Notes under the pieces: model-generated
The model's database searches: none
What the model was told of the DNA's origin: nothing
What the model saw: the letters and a program-made list of their open reading frames with translations, nothing else
Program-made: the position numbers and the translations under genes
Part shown: piece after piece, positions 1 to 12,019 of the stretch
Layout of the letters: each line of letters opens with the position of its first letter
Numbering within the stretch: the stretch's first letter is position 1
Source of the DNA: Strigops habroptila
Taxonomy: Eukaryota; Chordata; Aves; Psittaciformes; Psittacidae
Direction of reading: 5' to 3'
Length of the DNA stretch: 64,000 nucleotides
Assembly: GCF_004027225.2 (NCBI RefSeq)
Contig: NC_044288.2
Location: 16,006,744-16,070,743 of the forward strand

Positions 1-311
1 ATCACCCACCCGCTGGGATGGGGAGAGCTGGGCAGGAACCCATGAGGTGATTGCACTGCTTGGCTGCCCAGCAAGCATGTGCCAATTCGCCAGGGAGGAT
101 GGGACAGAAGAACTGCTGGGGACGGGAAGACACAGCCCACGGGAGCCGTGGGAATCGCCTCTCCGGCACAGGGAGCGCCTTGCTTCCTGGGAGGAGGGTG
201 ATGTAATAACGTGGTATAGCAAAGCCACGCATTAGGCTCCAGCATGGCTCTATCAAAGCGCTTTTCTGGGAATTGCAGAAAAAGGAATCCAGCCAAAGAA
301 TCGTGCTGAGT

Positions 312-322
312 TTTATTTTATT
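312..322 (-). terminator. Poly(A) signals of the single-Kazal gene
   Basis: Two overlapping AATAAA hexamers read on the minus strand (TTTATT on the plus strand at 312-317 and 317-322). They lie about 110 bases beyond the TGA stop, a spacing close to that in the other SPINK genes of this window. The DNA from 1 to 311 holds nothing else I can support. Confidence 0.75.
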
Positions 323-430
323 GAGCAGAGATGGCGGAGATGAGGGCAAGCTGCTCCCCTGCCTGTGAACAGGCATCTGTGGCTGTTGCTGATGGGGGGT
401 CAACTCTTGTTGCTGGGTGACAGTGAGGAC

Positions 431-3400
431 TCAGCATTTCCCCAGGTGCTTCAATCTTATTTTCCCTCCACTTCTCCTGTAAAAGGAGTAAAACAGTCTT
501 AGACAAAGCAGTGAATGATAGACGCAGCAGTGTGGGACAAGGAGCTCATCCCTCCGAACCAGACCATTTGCCTCACTCATGCTAGTGTACCCTGGTGCCT
601 CACAGGCAACATCAAGCCATTTTCTCCTCTCCTTACTCCTCTCAGATTTCCCCTAGGATAAGGCAGCCTTGAGCGTGCACCAAAAGTTAAGGACTCCTAA
701 GGAAAACTCAATACATTTCAAGCACATTCAGTCCAAGTATGTTGGCTCTGATTGCATCTTCTTTGAAAGGTGACAGAGCTCAGGAAAAGGAGAAACTCAG
801 GTTCCTCCTCTGAGATTGTGTGTCTTGTTCTACAAAGTCCATTCAGACTTCTCCGGAATAATTTGGCACAGCTTAGCTCCCGCATTCCTCCCAACACTTC
901 TCAGTATCCAGAAGTGTGGGCAGTGAGAGTTGCAGCCTGTGGCATATAGTGGGAAATGTGCATCAAATTAGTGTGTGCAGAAGGTACAGGCAGGATGCAA
1001 TTGCCTCCCAGGCCCCGTGCTGCCTCTCAGCATGGCAACCAGCAGCGTGCAAAGCCTAGAAATGAATTTAAATTAACTTGCATTCACACAGCTTCGTCCC
1101 AAGGAGGAAATATTCCACTTGGCATGATTCAGGGGCTGGTCCCTGCAAGAGGAGCAGCCTGGATGCAGGGCATCATCTCCATGAAGAATATCACTACATA
1201 CGTGGAAGGAGCCAATTCTCTGTTATTTCAATCCCCTCTACTTTCACTTACAGCACTGCCTTGCAGAAGGCACACTTGTTTCCATAAGTGATACCATCCG
1301 TGCCACAATGAGGGTTGGACTCCCTTGTGCAGTACACGCTTCTGTTTACAAACTCTCTACAAATCTGCAAAAGGAATAAAAAAACACCCTTTCAGGACTC
1401 ACATAGTCTTTCTTTCACTTTCCAAATTGGATAAAGGTCACTTATACAATGCCTTTTCTGTCAAAAGGACTAAAGTGTCAGTGATGACACTGCCTATTTA
1501 CTGAAGGAAAAAGCCCTGTCAGAAATGAGCAGAAGCAGTGTTTCAGGCGAACTTTTGCCCCATGTTTGAGGAGGGAAACTATAGTCACCTGGGAGAAGTC
1601 TTGATCTCCTGAAGACAGGAGTGGATTAGCCTAGGCATGTAGGAGAAGAGTCAGCACGGATGCTCTTTGGGGCATTTGGCGCCAAGCTAGCTCACTGCTG
1701 CATGGCTTCATGCACCTTGCGAAACCGTGCACTCAGAGTGGTGCTTGCTGAGCTTTCTGCCTTCCCAGCAGAAGGAGGAGAAAACCATAGTCTACGTGGA
1801 ATCAAAAATGGTGTACACAAAATGTACAGGTACTTTGTCTGTGGACCTTGTTTGGAGGGGTAGAACACTCTCAATAGTCCATTTGTTTCATGAGAAGATT
1901 CGACAGTGGAGCAAAGCAGACAAAAGTGGTGCCATGTATGAACACAACCCTGTGCAAGCACCCTAGACCTAGTCATGGGAAGCATTTGCTAAACCAACCA
2001 TCTCTTTCCATCGTCTACTTGCTAATGTGGCCACACATAACATCCTTGTCCACATCAAACTCTCCAAACTGTTAGAACTTCTTGGAAGGACCCACCTGCT
2101 CCCAGCAGACATTAAAAACTGTTTACCATGGACCAAGATCTGGGTTACAAACCCATTCCTCTAGACAATGCAGATTCAGTAAGCAGAAAGAGCTGCACTA
2201 ACCTCTTCAATGTCTTGACCTGCAACATCTGGAATAAGAAAAAAAAGAAAAAGAAAAAACAAACAGATTTTCCATTTCAGCATTATTTTCTGATGGAGGC
2301 TGAACTAAAGTCACAAACCTTTTATGCAAACAGTGAAACACACACCAGGTTTTTCCTACTCTGTCATTCTGTGCAGCGGAGGAGGGGGCAGGAAATGCAT
2401 TATCTGAATTGCTTTTCAGTATTTTGCTTTTTTGAAAAATGTTACTAAAATACCATGTAATCAGTCATTCAGCTGCTAACTGCACCTCAGACACATAACC
2501 CAATCTCCTGGAAGGCAGCCACTCCCGGGAAAGAGAGCTGCCATATCGGATCTGGAGCCACACTCAACAGAAATTTTAAAGCTATATTGACTTTTAAGGC
2601 TTTTAAGCTCCCACACCTCTGAACAATGAAAATGGCTGGTACTGCTAATGAGAGGGTACTGTGCAGAAGAAGGAGACCCTCCCCATGCTCAGCTTTACAG
2701 CCATCCTCAGCACAGCACAGCCCAGAGACTCTCCCAGAACAAGTTCATCCTGGGCGAGATACAAAGAGATGTCATGGGGTGATACAGAGCAGAACAAGGA
2801 CTGCTGGTCCCTAAGAGTGCAAAAATACCCAATGTAAGGCTCTGGGCTTGAAGCTAACAGTCCATTCTCTGTATATTTCTGCACTGCACAGACTGCAGTC
2901 AGACGCATAGGTTGAGTCCTAGTTGTGGGACTGGGCAACCCTGTGATGTCTCTAAGGGGAAGACTGACACTCAAGAGTGGATTGAATGCAGATTTGCAGA
3001 ATCTGGGTCACAACACTGGGGACAAATACCCAGCATCTCACACAGGAATAGAGGTTCAGCTGTGGGGAGCACTGCCCAATGTGATGCTGCTCCGGGCAGG
3101 AGGTGGGAGAACCTTGTCCTACACTTGAGTCCACACACACTGGAAATCCCAGCCAACCCAGTCAGCTAGAACATCACCATCCATCAACCCACCTGACTTC
3201 TGCTGGCTGTATTGCTCTTTGATGTTTTATCCCTGGCGCTGGTGTTTTTATCATGTCCCCAGGTTAGGCTGGGCTGGCTTAGTTGTAAAGTCACTGTCAT
3301 GGCTATCTGCATATTATTTACAAAATAGCTCATTAGATAGTTTTTATAAATATTACATGCGGCTACAGAAGACTTTGTGATGATGTCTCTTGACATCTGT

Positions 3401-4376
3401 TTATTTTATAGGAGATCACAGGGTTTGCTGCAACTCTGCCTGGCCTTGGAAGGAAGCTTCAGCACCCTGACAGAACCCAGACCCAATTAAAACTCAATTA
3501 GAGACAGATGAATATTTCATAATGAATAATGTGTACAAAGTAATTCACCTCTTTTCTCCATGCACAGCTTGCCATTTTCTCAAGTGAATTCTTTATTCAA
3601 ATTATTCACAGAAAAACAAGTAGGAATAATTCTTGTTCTGCACGCTCTTCAATAACTGTCACCGCAAACCTTGCAGAGCTGGGTCAGCTGGACATAAGCA
3701 ATTGGTAACACTGTTGTGACCTATATGTTCAATAATCATTCTCAGCTTTCCCAGATCATCAGAGAGACGTGTAAATCTCCAGATAAATAAATGCTGCCTC
3801 CTTTTAATTTGCCCTCTTTGCTCTGACTCCTTGAGGACATTTGAATTTAATTTTCAAGCTTTTCTCTGCCACATAAACGACAGCTGAAACTTTCATCTAA
3901 TTACATTTCCACATCTCCAAGGAAAACACCAGTACCAAGATGCTTAGGATCAAAACAAGAGCTGATGACCCTGAGGTGAGTGAGTTTCTTCTCTAACTGG
4001 TTCAGCAAAACTCTCCAGTGAACATTTGCACCAAAAAAACCTCATCATTACAGTCTGCTTCAGTACATTTGTTGAAAGAGCAGCTTAAAATTTGCTCGAT
4101 CTGTCTCCCAGTGACACCTCCACTGCGTTATTCACTGCGGAGGCACACGAGGAGCGGAAATATATCATACGAGTGAGCAAGTCCCGCAGATATTTTCTAC
4201 TTGCTCAGCTTTAACTTCAAGCCTGTCATCCGGCCATCAAGGTTCTCTCGAGTTCGCTGTTGTCAGGAAAGGTTTGGGGTTTGTTTTTCTTTTCTAGGCT
4301 AGGGAAAACATCACTTACCCGAGAAGAAAGAGAGCACCAGCAGGCTGAGAAGCACTAAGGCACCTGTTGCCTTCAT
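431..4376 (-). CDS. Single-domain Kazal inhibitor (SPINK), Arg at P1, 4 exons
   Basis: A secreted single-Kazal serine protease inhibitor of 80 aa. Coding exons in order of transcription are 4319-4376 (signal peptide [19 protein letters not shown]), 2203-2228 (DVAGQDIEE), 1252-1364 (Kazal first half) and 431-476 (Kazal second half, ending HLGKC and TGA). All junctions are GT/AG, and 58+26+113+46 bases make an exact multiple of three. The first half shows [14 protein letters not shown], so P1 is Arg and a trypsin- or acrosin-like target is likely (inference). NRS just before the second cysteine is an N-glycosylation sequon. The second half has the 14-residue layout [14 protein letters not shown] typical of terminal SPINK exons. 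It looks intact. It resembles small SPINKs such as SPINK6 or the acrosin inhibitors, but I cannot fix the orthologue. The introns, including the 1.9-kb first one, show only short A-rich runs. Confidence 0.9.
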
Positions 4377-4474
4377 GCTGCAGGTAGCTCTTTAGTCCAA
4401 GCCAAGCGAAGTGTGCGGGAGGTGTCGTCTCAGCACTCAAGGCCACAATGCGCACACAGACCTGCCTTTCTGTG

Positions 4475-4481
4475 TATTTAT
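4475..4481 (-). promoter_or_regulatory. Likely TATA box of the single-Kazal gene
   Basis: ATAAATA on the minus strand, about 100 bases upstream of the ATG at 4376. The position fits a short 5' leader, as in ovomucoid. No initiator or other factor site was identified. Confidence 0.5.
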
Positions 4482-7400
4482 GTGCCCATCCGTAGCCGTC
4501 CTCATTCTCCACCTTAATTGTGAGAACTTCTCCACTTCATTTCTAAAGCCATTATTGGTCCTGGCCTTGTTTATGGTGCTTTAGGAATGTTGCCCTGTCC
4601 ACATCAAACCTAGAAAGGGATAATTATATGAGTGATAGATGGGCTTGTAATATCCTTTTTTTTTTTTTTTTTTTCTAAATAGTCACAGGATTCTCACAAG
4701 GGTGAATTTTCAAAGCAGTGATTCATCAGGGAAGCTGGTAATTTTCATTCTCTGGGCCCTCACTGAATGCCAGCTCTGAGGCTTTGAGTGCGGCGTGATG
4801 ACACTCACTAGACGTTACGAAATAAATCACACCATGAGAATGTGTTGTCTGTGAAACCAATTATACGTTGTTCCCTGGCTATTTTTGAGGATGGTTCTAA
4901 ATTTGTTGGGTTGGGGTGGAGAAACACTCCAGTGTGACATGCTCTCATATCTGTGTGCACAGTCCTAGATAGGACTGCTGACTCTCCCCCCGAACTATTT
5001 AAACTCTAGCTGTCAGTGTTTTCCAGCTTTTCGCATTCACAAATATATGTTAGGGCTCCGCTCCCACAGCAAGTGGCAAGACAGGGAATTTGATGGGGAA
5101 TTGGGAGACCGGAGATCTATTTCCAGCTGAGTCTGTGCAAGGATTTGTGTTCAGCTGCACTGTTTGCAAAATATCTGTGCAGATAACAATAAGCTTAAAA
5201 TGTTAGTATATTTACTAACTAATGTTAGTATATTTACTAAGGAGACAAGGCTCAGGAGAGCAATGCATATAGATATATCTGGTTATTAGTTCCCCCAGTG
5301 AATTTTGAATCTGCAACTAGCTCCAACCAAATTTGACATAGGAGTGAAAAGAATTAAAAAATACATTTTAAGACATTTTTCTAGCAACAGAGGAAAGATG
5401 CTAGTAATGTTCTCTGCCAGCAAGGGAGAGAGTTTCTGCATGAGAGCAATGTTATGAATGTCTACACCTGGGGAAGCATTACACTTTGCAGCTTGCTAGA
5501 CATCTTAAAACCCACACAGCAGAGAAACCGTGACTGACAGGTGAATTCTCAGATGTCTATTAAGGGTGAGCTCACGACACAGCCTCTCATACAATTTAGT
5601 TATCAAGGCAGTCAGCCGCAGCGCCGTTCAAAACCACGCTCAGTTCTGCTGCTCGCAGCATTACTTGTTTGCCTTTTGTCGTTTCATACGTCACTGCTCA
5701 CGACCACAGCCTTAATGCCTCAGTCCTTTATCTACCCAAACGTTTCAGTTGCTGCAGCGTAACCGAGTGGCTAAAGCCTCAGCATACGTACCACAGGGAC
5801 CAATCCCTTCCAGGCTGAGGAAAGGAAGAAACTAAATTACCAACCAGGTAATTATTGTTATTACCCGTTTCCACTTCTTTATAGCATTGGAAACAGGCTA
5901 CTTGTTGGCGTGGGTGAGGGCATCTTTCTGTTCCTCTGACTCCTGTGAAAATCAGGGATGGAAGAAGGGCATATGTACCTTGTTTTGCAGACCAAGGGGT
6001 GTAGCTGGGCAGAGTCTTGCTAGTGTCAAGCCAAGTACTTACTGTGCTGGGCAAGTATTATGTGATACAACCTTTCCATTTTCCAAAGAGTTCTTGCTTA
6101 GAGGCTCTCGAAGCATCTGGGATACAGCCATTTACCCTTACTTGCCATTGGCCCTCCCTGTCCAGTAGATGAGCAGCTCTTCTTTGGGCTTTCCCGAAGT
6201 CTTCTGAGCTCCTAAGCCAGTATCTGGCTTCCTCAGGCAGAAACTATCACTGCAGAGGAGGTTCGCCATAGTATCTTGCTACTGAAGACAGTATCTTGCC
6301 ACAGCCAGAACTCCACTAGTCTGTGGCCACTTTATAAACCACATGGCCAACAAGAAATTGATGAGAGATGTCCTGACATCTCTCTGTTCACATCCATTAG
6401 ATACTTAGACTGTTTCTTAACTATTTTTCACACACACACCAGGTAAGCAGTGAGAACTCTCATGGCTCTCCAGCTTAACTTTTCTTAAGAGCAGGCACAA
6501 AAACATGATGTGGTTTATATAGCCTGTGCTAACAGAAAAAAACTGAAAATGAGAAGTTCCATCCCTCTTCCTAGGACAGAACACTGCTCTGTGCTAGTAC
6601 TAGGGGAAGGGCCTACAAAATTCCCAGTCAGGAAATTATCTACTTCAGGAAACAAGAGCTAAAGAAAAGGCTTAGAAATCACAGATTTTGCCCTAAATAT
6701 CAGCCTTGGCAGTAGATATTCTTGCTACATATCAAGAGAATGGGAGGTGGAGAAAGGGAGTGTGTGAGCTGTGGCTCTTGAGACTTATTGCCTGTGATGT
6801 TTGCCTGTTAACAGCTTGAGTCACCCAAAAAGATGGCACATCATCATGAACATTCGTATATATCATTGCTCCTCCAGTGCATCCTTTAAGCTCCCACAGA
6901 GATGTTATCTCCATACCTCTTTTCCCAAGATACAAAGCACTTTGGGACTACCAGCACATCTTCTGGCCCTTCTTTCCACAGGTTAGAAAATCCAAGACTC
7001 TTTTCCTGAAGGGACTTTTATCCTACCCCTGCCTCAGACACCCCCAGCACAACTTTTCAAATCTCTTCCCCAAGAAGCTGAAAGCCTGAGCCCAATCTAA
7101 TTTCTCCTCGGGTTCTCATTAGGCTCATTACAGCCTTGCCCAGCTTGCTGCAATTTTGTGCTGACCAACACAGTCTCGATGGACACACCCTTCAAGGAAG
7201 CAGCAGTTCCTAATTTTCTTCCCTATGAGATAGCCTCCTCCCTCCTCCCTTTGCCATAAGCCTCCTCTCTATAACACACTGCCAGATCTGTCCCTTGCCA
7301 AGGTCTGACAGATAGGGCTGACTACTGCCACCTTTCCCCTTGGCCATCCCCCTGTGCCAGGGACCTTAAAAGGACCAGTTCCTACAAGACAGTGCTGATA

Positions 7401-7697
7401 CAAAGACAAATCCATTTACACTCTATAAGACATGGAAATTGGGAAAGTGGCAGTATTTTATAGCAGCTTGGTTTCTCTCCTGATGATTTGGTATGGAGCG
7501 ACATACTCTCATGAGGGCTTCAGCTGGTGTGTGATGGGTGTTATGCTTTGCTCTTTATTGTGGTTTATTTCACAACTTCTCCTGACTGACAGATAAGTAC
7601 CTAAAAGCCTGAAGACCATTACCCCTGCCCTGAAAAAACAACCAACCAACCACCAAACCAAAAACCAGTCCATGGCAAAGAGAGTAGTTGCATTTAA
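4482..7697. other. Intergenic; no gene recognised
   Basis: No Kazal exon or other known family is seen here. It holds a 19-base T run (4656-4674), a 22-bp unit repeated about 1.8 times (5201-5240) and a CpG-dense open stretch (5541-5762), described in the findings. The rest is AT-rich unique-looking sequence. Confidence 0.6.
5201..5240. repeat. 22-bp near-tandem repeat
   Basis: Two copies of a unit containing TTAGTATATTTACTAA, the second cut short. The core is itself close to a palindrome. Confidence 0.7.
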
Positions 7698-7703
7698 TTT
7701 ATT
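7698..7703 (-). terminator. Poly(A) signal of the three-domain Kazal gene
   Basis: AATAAA on the minus strand (TTTATT on the plus strand), 93 bases beyond the stop codon at 7796-7798. Confidence 0.75.
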
Positions 7704-7795
7704 GATCAATCAAAGCAGAGACCAATGCACAACAGTCAAAGGAGCAGGGAGGATCGTATGTGTTCTCAGAATTTGTAACGGAACAGCTCCAGCGC

Positions 7796-10700
7796 TCAGC
7801 ATTCACCACGGTGTCTGAGGAACAGACCTTCCTGGCTCAATCTGAAGAGAAAGAGGGAGACAAAAATTACAGACGTGGATCTCAGTTTTATAGTCTAACT
7901 TCACCCAAATAAGCCAATGCTCTCTGACTTATAAAGTACTTCACTTAATGTTTCCTGATTCCCCAGGTTACATGCTTTCTCACATTAAAGAGATTTGGGA
8001 CAAACCCCATAATTTCAGACACCTCTTACAGTCACAGTTTAAATCACTCTGTCAGGGAGGGAGTCAGCAACGCTATGAGCCTGCAAACGGAGATCTGGAT
8101 TTAATTGCAAGGGAAGTAGAAGACTCACTCGGGCTTTAGATCTGCAGTGCCTGGGGGGTGACAGAGGAGTGAGTGTCAGAAGAACGTGGAGCAGGGATGG
8201 ATTTACCAAGGGGCTAATGGGTGCTCCGGGCTTTCCACACCAGCTGCTGCTGCTGTGTGTGTGCTCCAGCTCCTCTAGTTTCATGGCTATATGGTGAGCT
8301 CCATACTTACGAAACTGCATTGCAAAAATGACACTGGTTTCCGTAAGTTCTGCCATCAGAGCCACAAAGTGGGCTATAGTCGGCAGCGCAGGCAAGATTG
8401 TTGCCATTCTGTTCACTGCAGTCAATCTCCTCCTAATGATAGAGAAACAACAGGTTTTAAAGCTTTTGTTCCCTGTCTTTTCCTGCGAGTGCTTTATGTT
8501 TATGTAATGTTTATGGTATGGCAAAGCATGAAAGCACTTTTCAGGTGCAGGGCTCTGTTGCTTTAGCAATTCTGCTAGCTCAGAGGCAGAGAACGTGCTT
8601 GAGTGGAGCATCCTGAAGCAGGGAGAAGGCAGGGGCCAAAGAATCTAATAAATACTAGTATGAATAGCACCATTCTATGAAATAGTGAAATAACCATGCT
8701 GATATTCCCAAGCTGGCCCTCCCACTGGTTGCTCTGCTTCAGCAGGCTAGCAGAAGCAAGTGTACAGAAAGTGGATAGTCGCAAGCCACGCTGCAGAAAG
8801 CATTCCCACCTGAGAAATCACCACTACTAATAGTGCTGGTAGTATGCAGCCCTCCTGCTCTCCTGCAGAAAGAATGAGGCAGCACCTCTTGTTCATCCTG
8901 TTTCCCGGTAAATGTAGGTCTCAGCACCTGCTGACTGCTGTGTTCCTAGGTCAGAGGGGCAGCTGCATATCTGAGCCATGGATTTGGTTCAAAGCCCTTT
9001 GACACTGGCATACTTTAACTCTTTTTCTCAAATCCTTTTTCCAGACCAAATGCACAAGGACAGTGTGGGCGTTCCTATTATTTAGTTATGATTCAGTGAA
9101 TTTATGTTGTGAAATGTATTGTAACAGCAGTGTGCAGATTTCTGAGCTTTACCTGGGCGCATTCTCCAAGATTGCTCAGGTCCATGTCCAGTCCACTCCT
9201 TTGGGAAGAAAGCAAGTTGAGAATGAACAAGCACAGTGCAGCCGCTTCACGAGTCAAACTACCTCATTACACTCTAAATACCAACATGAGCACCTACTGA
9301 TCCAGAATCCCCTCCCATGACCCAGGCCCTCCACTTACACCACAGCATTGCAGAAGTAGCACTTGTTTCTGTAGGTAACCCCGTTGGTGCCGCAGATGGG
9401 TGTGTACTCCGTGGTGCAGGTGTCCATACGACGGCTGAGTGGTCTCAGGTAGCCACTGCAGTCAAACTGAAACAGTCACAGAACAACATTTTAATCTCTG
9501 CTGCCTTCTGTACTAGTAATGGAGCAAAGCGCAAGAGACATCTTCCCCTCATCCCAGAGCTGCAAGGGGAGAGAAGCCCTGGCATGGTGGAGTTGAAGGA
9601 GCATAAACAGTCAAATCCTGCACATGGGTACAGCAGAATCCTGGAGTATCTGCTTTTTTCCTGTCCTGAAGTGGGCTGCATCCCTATCATCTTGTGTATT
9701 TTCACTGTGAACGCCACCACAAAGGATCTTTGCCTAAAATGCCTTCTGCAGCAGCAACTTTTGCTGCGAAATGTCAATGCCACTTGAAAATGGAATTTAC
9801 GCTCACCCCGGTGTTTCTGCAATTACTCGGAGTGTACTGAAATGGAAGTCGTATTATGTTAAATTGCACAGCCAGAGTGTTTCTTTACTTTCTCTCTCTA
9901 AACTAAAAATAGAGATACTTCTGCACTTCACAGTAGCTCCATATATTGATAAACAAAGTTTATGATAAATGTTTTGATAGAGTTGTTTTTTTCTGTTACA
10001 AAATTACAATTTAATCAAAATCCAAACTTCCTCTGGGAATATCTTGGCTTCAACGAGCCTCTAAGTCTAAGTCTGAAGAAAACCGGTTTGATAATGCTGA
10101 AGTATTATTGAAAACAAAAGCTTCCATTCTGAAGCCTGGTTTTACAGAAAAGACAATGTTTTAAAACTCACTGACTTTAACTGTTCATACAAAATGTAAG
10201 AGGAATTCTTGTAAATCTAAAATTCTTATTTTTTATTCCATTTCTGACAGTTTGAAATCATGTAGTTTTAATACAGAATTAATCCTGGGCAAGGTTTCTG
10301 TCTAGCGCTCTGCCATCATTTCACCCACCACTGCTCAGCGCACCAGGAGAAGGAGCTGATCTCAGACCGTACCTTAACACATCTTCCATCATGCTTCTTG
10401 TCAATGGCTTGGTTACGGCTAGAGGGAGAAAGAGAGAGAGAAGGAAAGGAAGAATTATTCTGTTCATAACATGCAGTCATCTCTCTCACTAAGTCTCTCC
10501 ACTCATAAAGCCCCAGTAATTAATCAGATTCAGTAGCTCTGACACGGAAGATCACGGGCATTAAGGCAGACTGAAACTTATGAAAAATCTAGTCCACCCC
10601 CTGATTAGTCACAACCCCAAAGGCTTTTGTCTGCTGCTTGAACTGGCATTGTAGGTAGTCAGGAGACCTTCTACTCACAAGATTTCTTTGCAGAGGGAGC

Positions 10701-11925
10701 ACTCATTGGGGTAGGTCACATTGTCAGTCCCGCAGGTGGGTTCGTAATCGGTGGGACAGTTAAACTCTCCTTCTCCAGAGAACGGGTACGTGTCGCAGGA
10801 GGCCTGTCAAAGAGGACTTGTGATGTCTCCAAATGGAGAGAAGGGTGTGCGTATGTGAATCATGTTTTCTCTGCTTTGGGAGACTACTGTCAGTCTTTTT
10901 TTTTTCTCTATCCTTCTTCCATGGTAAAAAAGAGAGGGAATAAAATATAGCGTGTTTCTTACAGCATGCAAAAGCACCTTTTTGCTGTTAAGACTTAAAG
11001 TACTTTCTGCAAGAATTGCAGCCAAAAATGATCATTCCCCGGGGAATCAAGACAGGGAAGATGTTTAGGCAGTTATTCAATAGCTGTATAGATTTTCTGC
11101 TGGCACTCTGTGCTGTGCTGACTCTCACTCTACATTATTAATCGCTGTCTTTTTTGTCATTAACATGGTAAGTTATCTTTCTCTGACAAAAGTCATTTCT
11201 TATTTTGGGGAAAAGAGGTGGTGTAATTCTTAAGGGCACTTTTCTTCTTCCTTTCTGTCTCACTCTCCTTTTTTGTTCTCTTTCAGCCTTCCCTGGGATA
11301 CAGTAGAAGTATGAATTATTCATCTAGACTTAGACATCAAGACTAAATGACAAAGAAAATCTACTACTCACCAGTCGTTGAGCAATAACAATATCTACAA
11401 TAAAAACAGAGATTATAAAATATAAAAATTGTACAATGTCCTTGACTAAAATTCCCTTGGACTCGTCAGTTTCCCAACAGAGTAACTAAATACACTTTCT
11501 CATTCCTGAGAAGTGATTGTTTGCCCAAGTTTTATTGATTCCAAATGAACAAGAAGTTATAAACTAAGATTAAAAAAATCAATTATTTGTGAAACCAGAA
11601 ATTTTGACTCACTAAAGAAGAAATAGGACATAAACTTTGCTATTTTTGCAGCACTATTATCCCCACTAAAGCATATAAGCTTAAATCAGATGAATGCATC
11701 CTATCTATCTATAGTATTTATTGGCACAAGGATAAAGTTCATTAGAAGAGAGCCTGCATATTACTACATCATCACATCTCCAAAAGGGGGAACCCTCCTT
11801 TAGGATGTATATATAAAGGCAAAGGTTCAGGAGAACTAGAGATACAAGCATAGCAAAAACAACTTACCAGAAAGGCAGCTGAGAAGCACAAGCCCAAGAA
11901 GGGCAACACTTCTTGTTGTCTTCAT
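7796..11925 (-). CDS. Three-domain ovomucoid-like Kazal inhibitor, 8 exons
   Basis: A predicted secreted inhibitor of 197 aa with the eight-exon plan of ovomucoid. Exons: 11868-11925 (signal [19 protein letters not shown]), 11372-11394 (DIVIAQRL), 10679-10803 and 10373-10418 (domain 1), 9339-9466 and 9153-9198 (domain 2), 8311-8432 and 7796-7841 (domain 3, ending RHRGEC and TGA). The coding total is 594 bases, in frame, with GT/AG throughout. Reactive-loop stretches are [14 protein letters not shown] (P1 Thr), [14 protein letters not shown] (P1 Thr) and [14 protein letters not shown] (P1 Ala). These small P1 residues point to elastase-like targets rather than trypsin (inference). Domain 1 has one N-glycosylation sequon (NVT). 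Its sequence differs strongly from the ovomucoid at 21-26 kb, so it is an old paralogue and not a recent copy. I have no established name for it. Confidence 0.9.
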
Positions 11926-12009
11926 AGCAGAGATGGTTGTATTGTCTGTTACTTGCAAATCTGTTGGTGTTGAGTTCAGTAAATGATTCTCAGCCTTCTT
12001 TCTCTGCAC

Positions 12010-12019
12010 TATTTATATA
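12010..12019 (-). promoter_or_regulatory. TATA box of the three-domain Kazal gene
   Basis: TATATAAATA on the minus strand, 85-94 bases upstream of the ATG at 11925. It is a strong consensus TATA element at the expected place. Confidence 0.7.

Noticed and set aside
2237-2268. Purine-rich A/G run as a possible retroposon tail
   Set aside because: It lies beside the exon-2 acceptor and on the minus strand is simply part of a long pyrimidine tract. No retroposed body precedes it.
5755-5830. tRNA-like stretch (TAACCGAGTGGCTAAAGCC followed by a B-box-like GGACCAATCCC)
   Set aside because: The A box is a fair match, but the B box lacks TTCGA and no acceptor stem or anticodon arm pairs. Not called as a tRNA or SINE.
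8039-8611. 190-codon minus-strand frame over an exon of the three-domain gene
   Set aside because: It uses a different frame from the Kazal exon 8311-8432 and has no known domain. A shadow frame.
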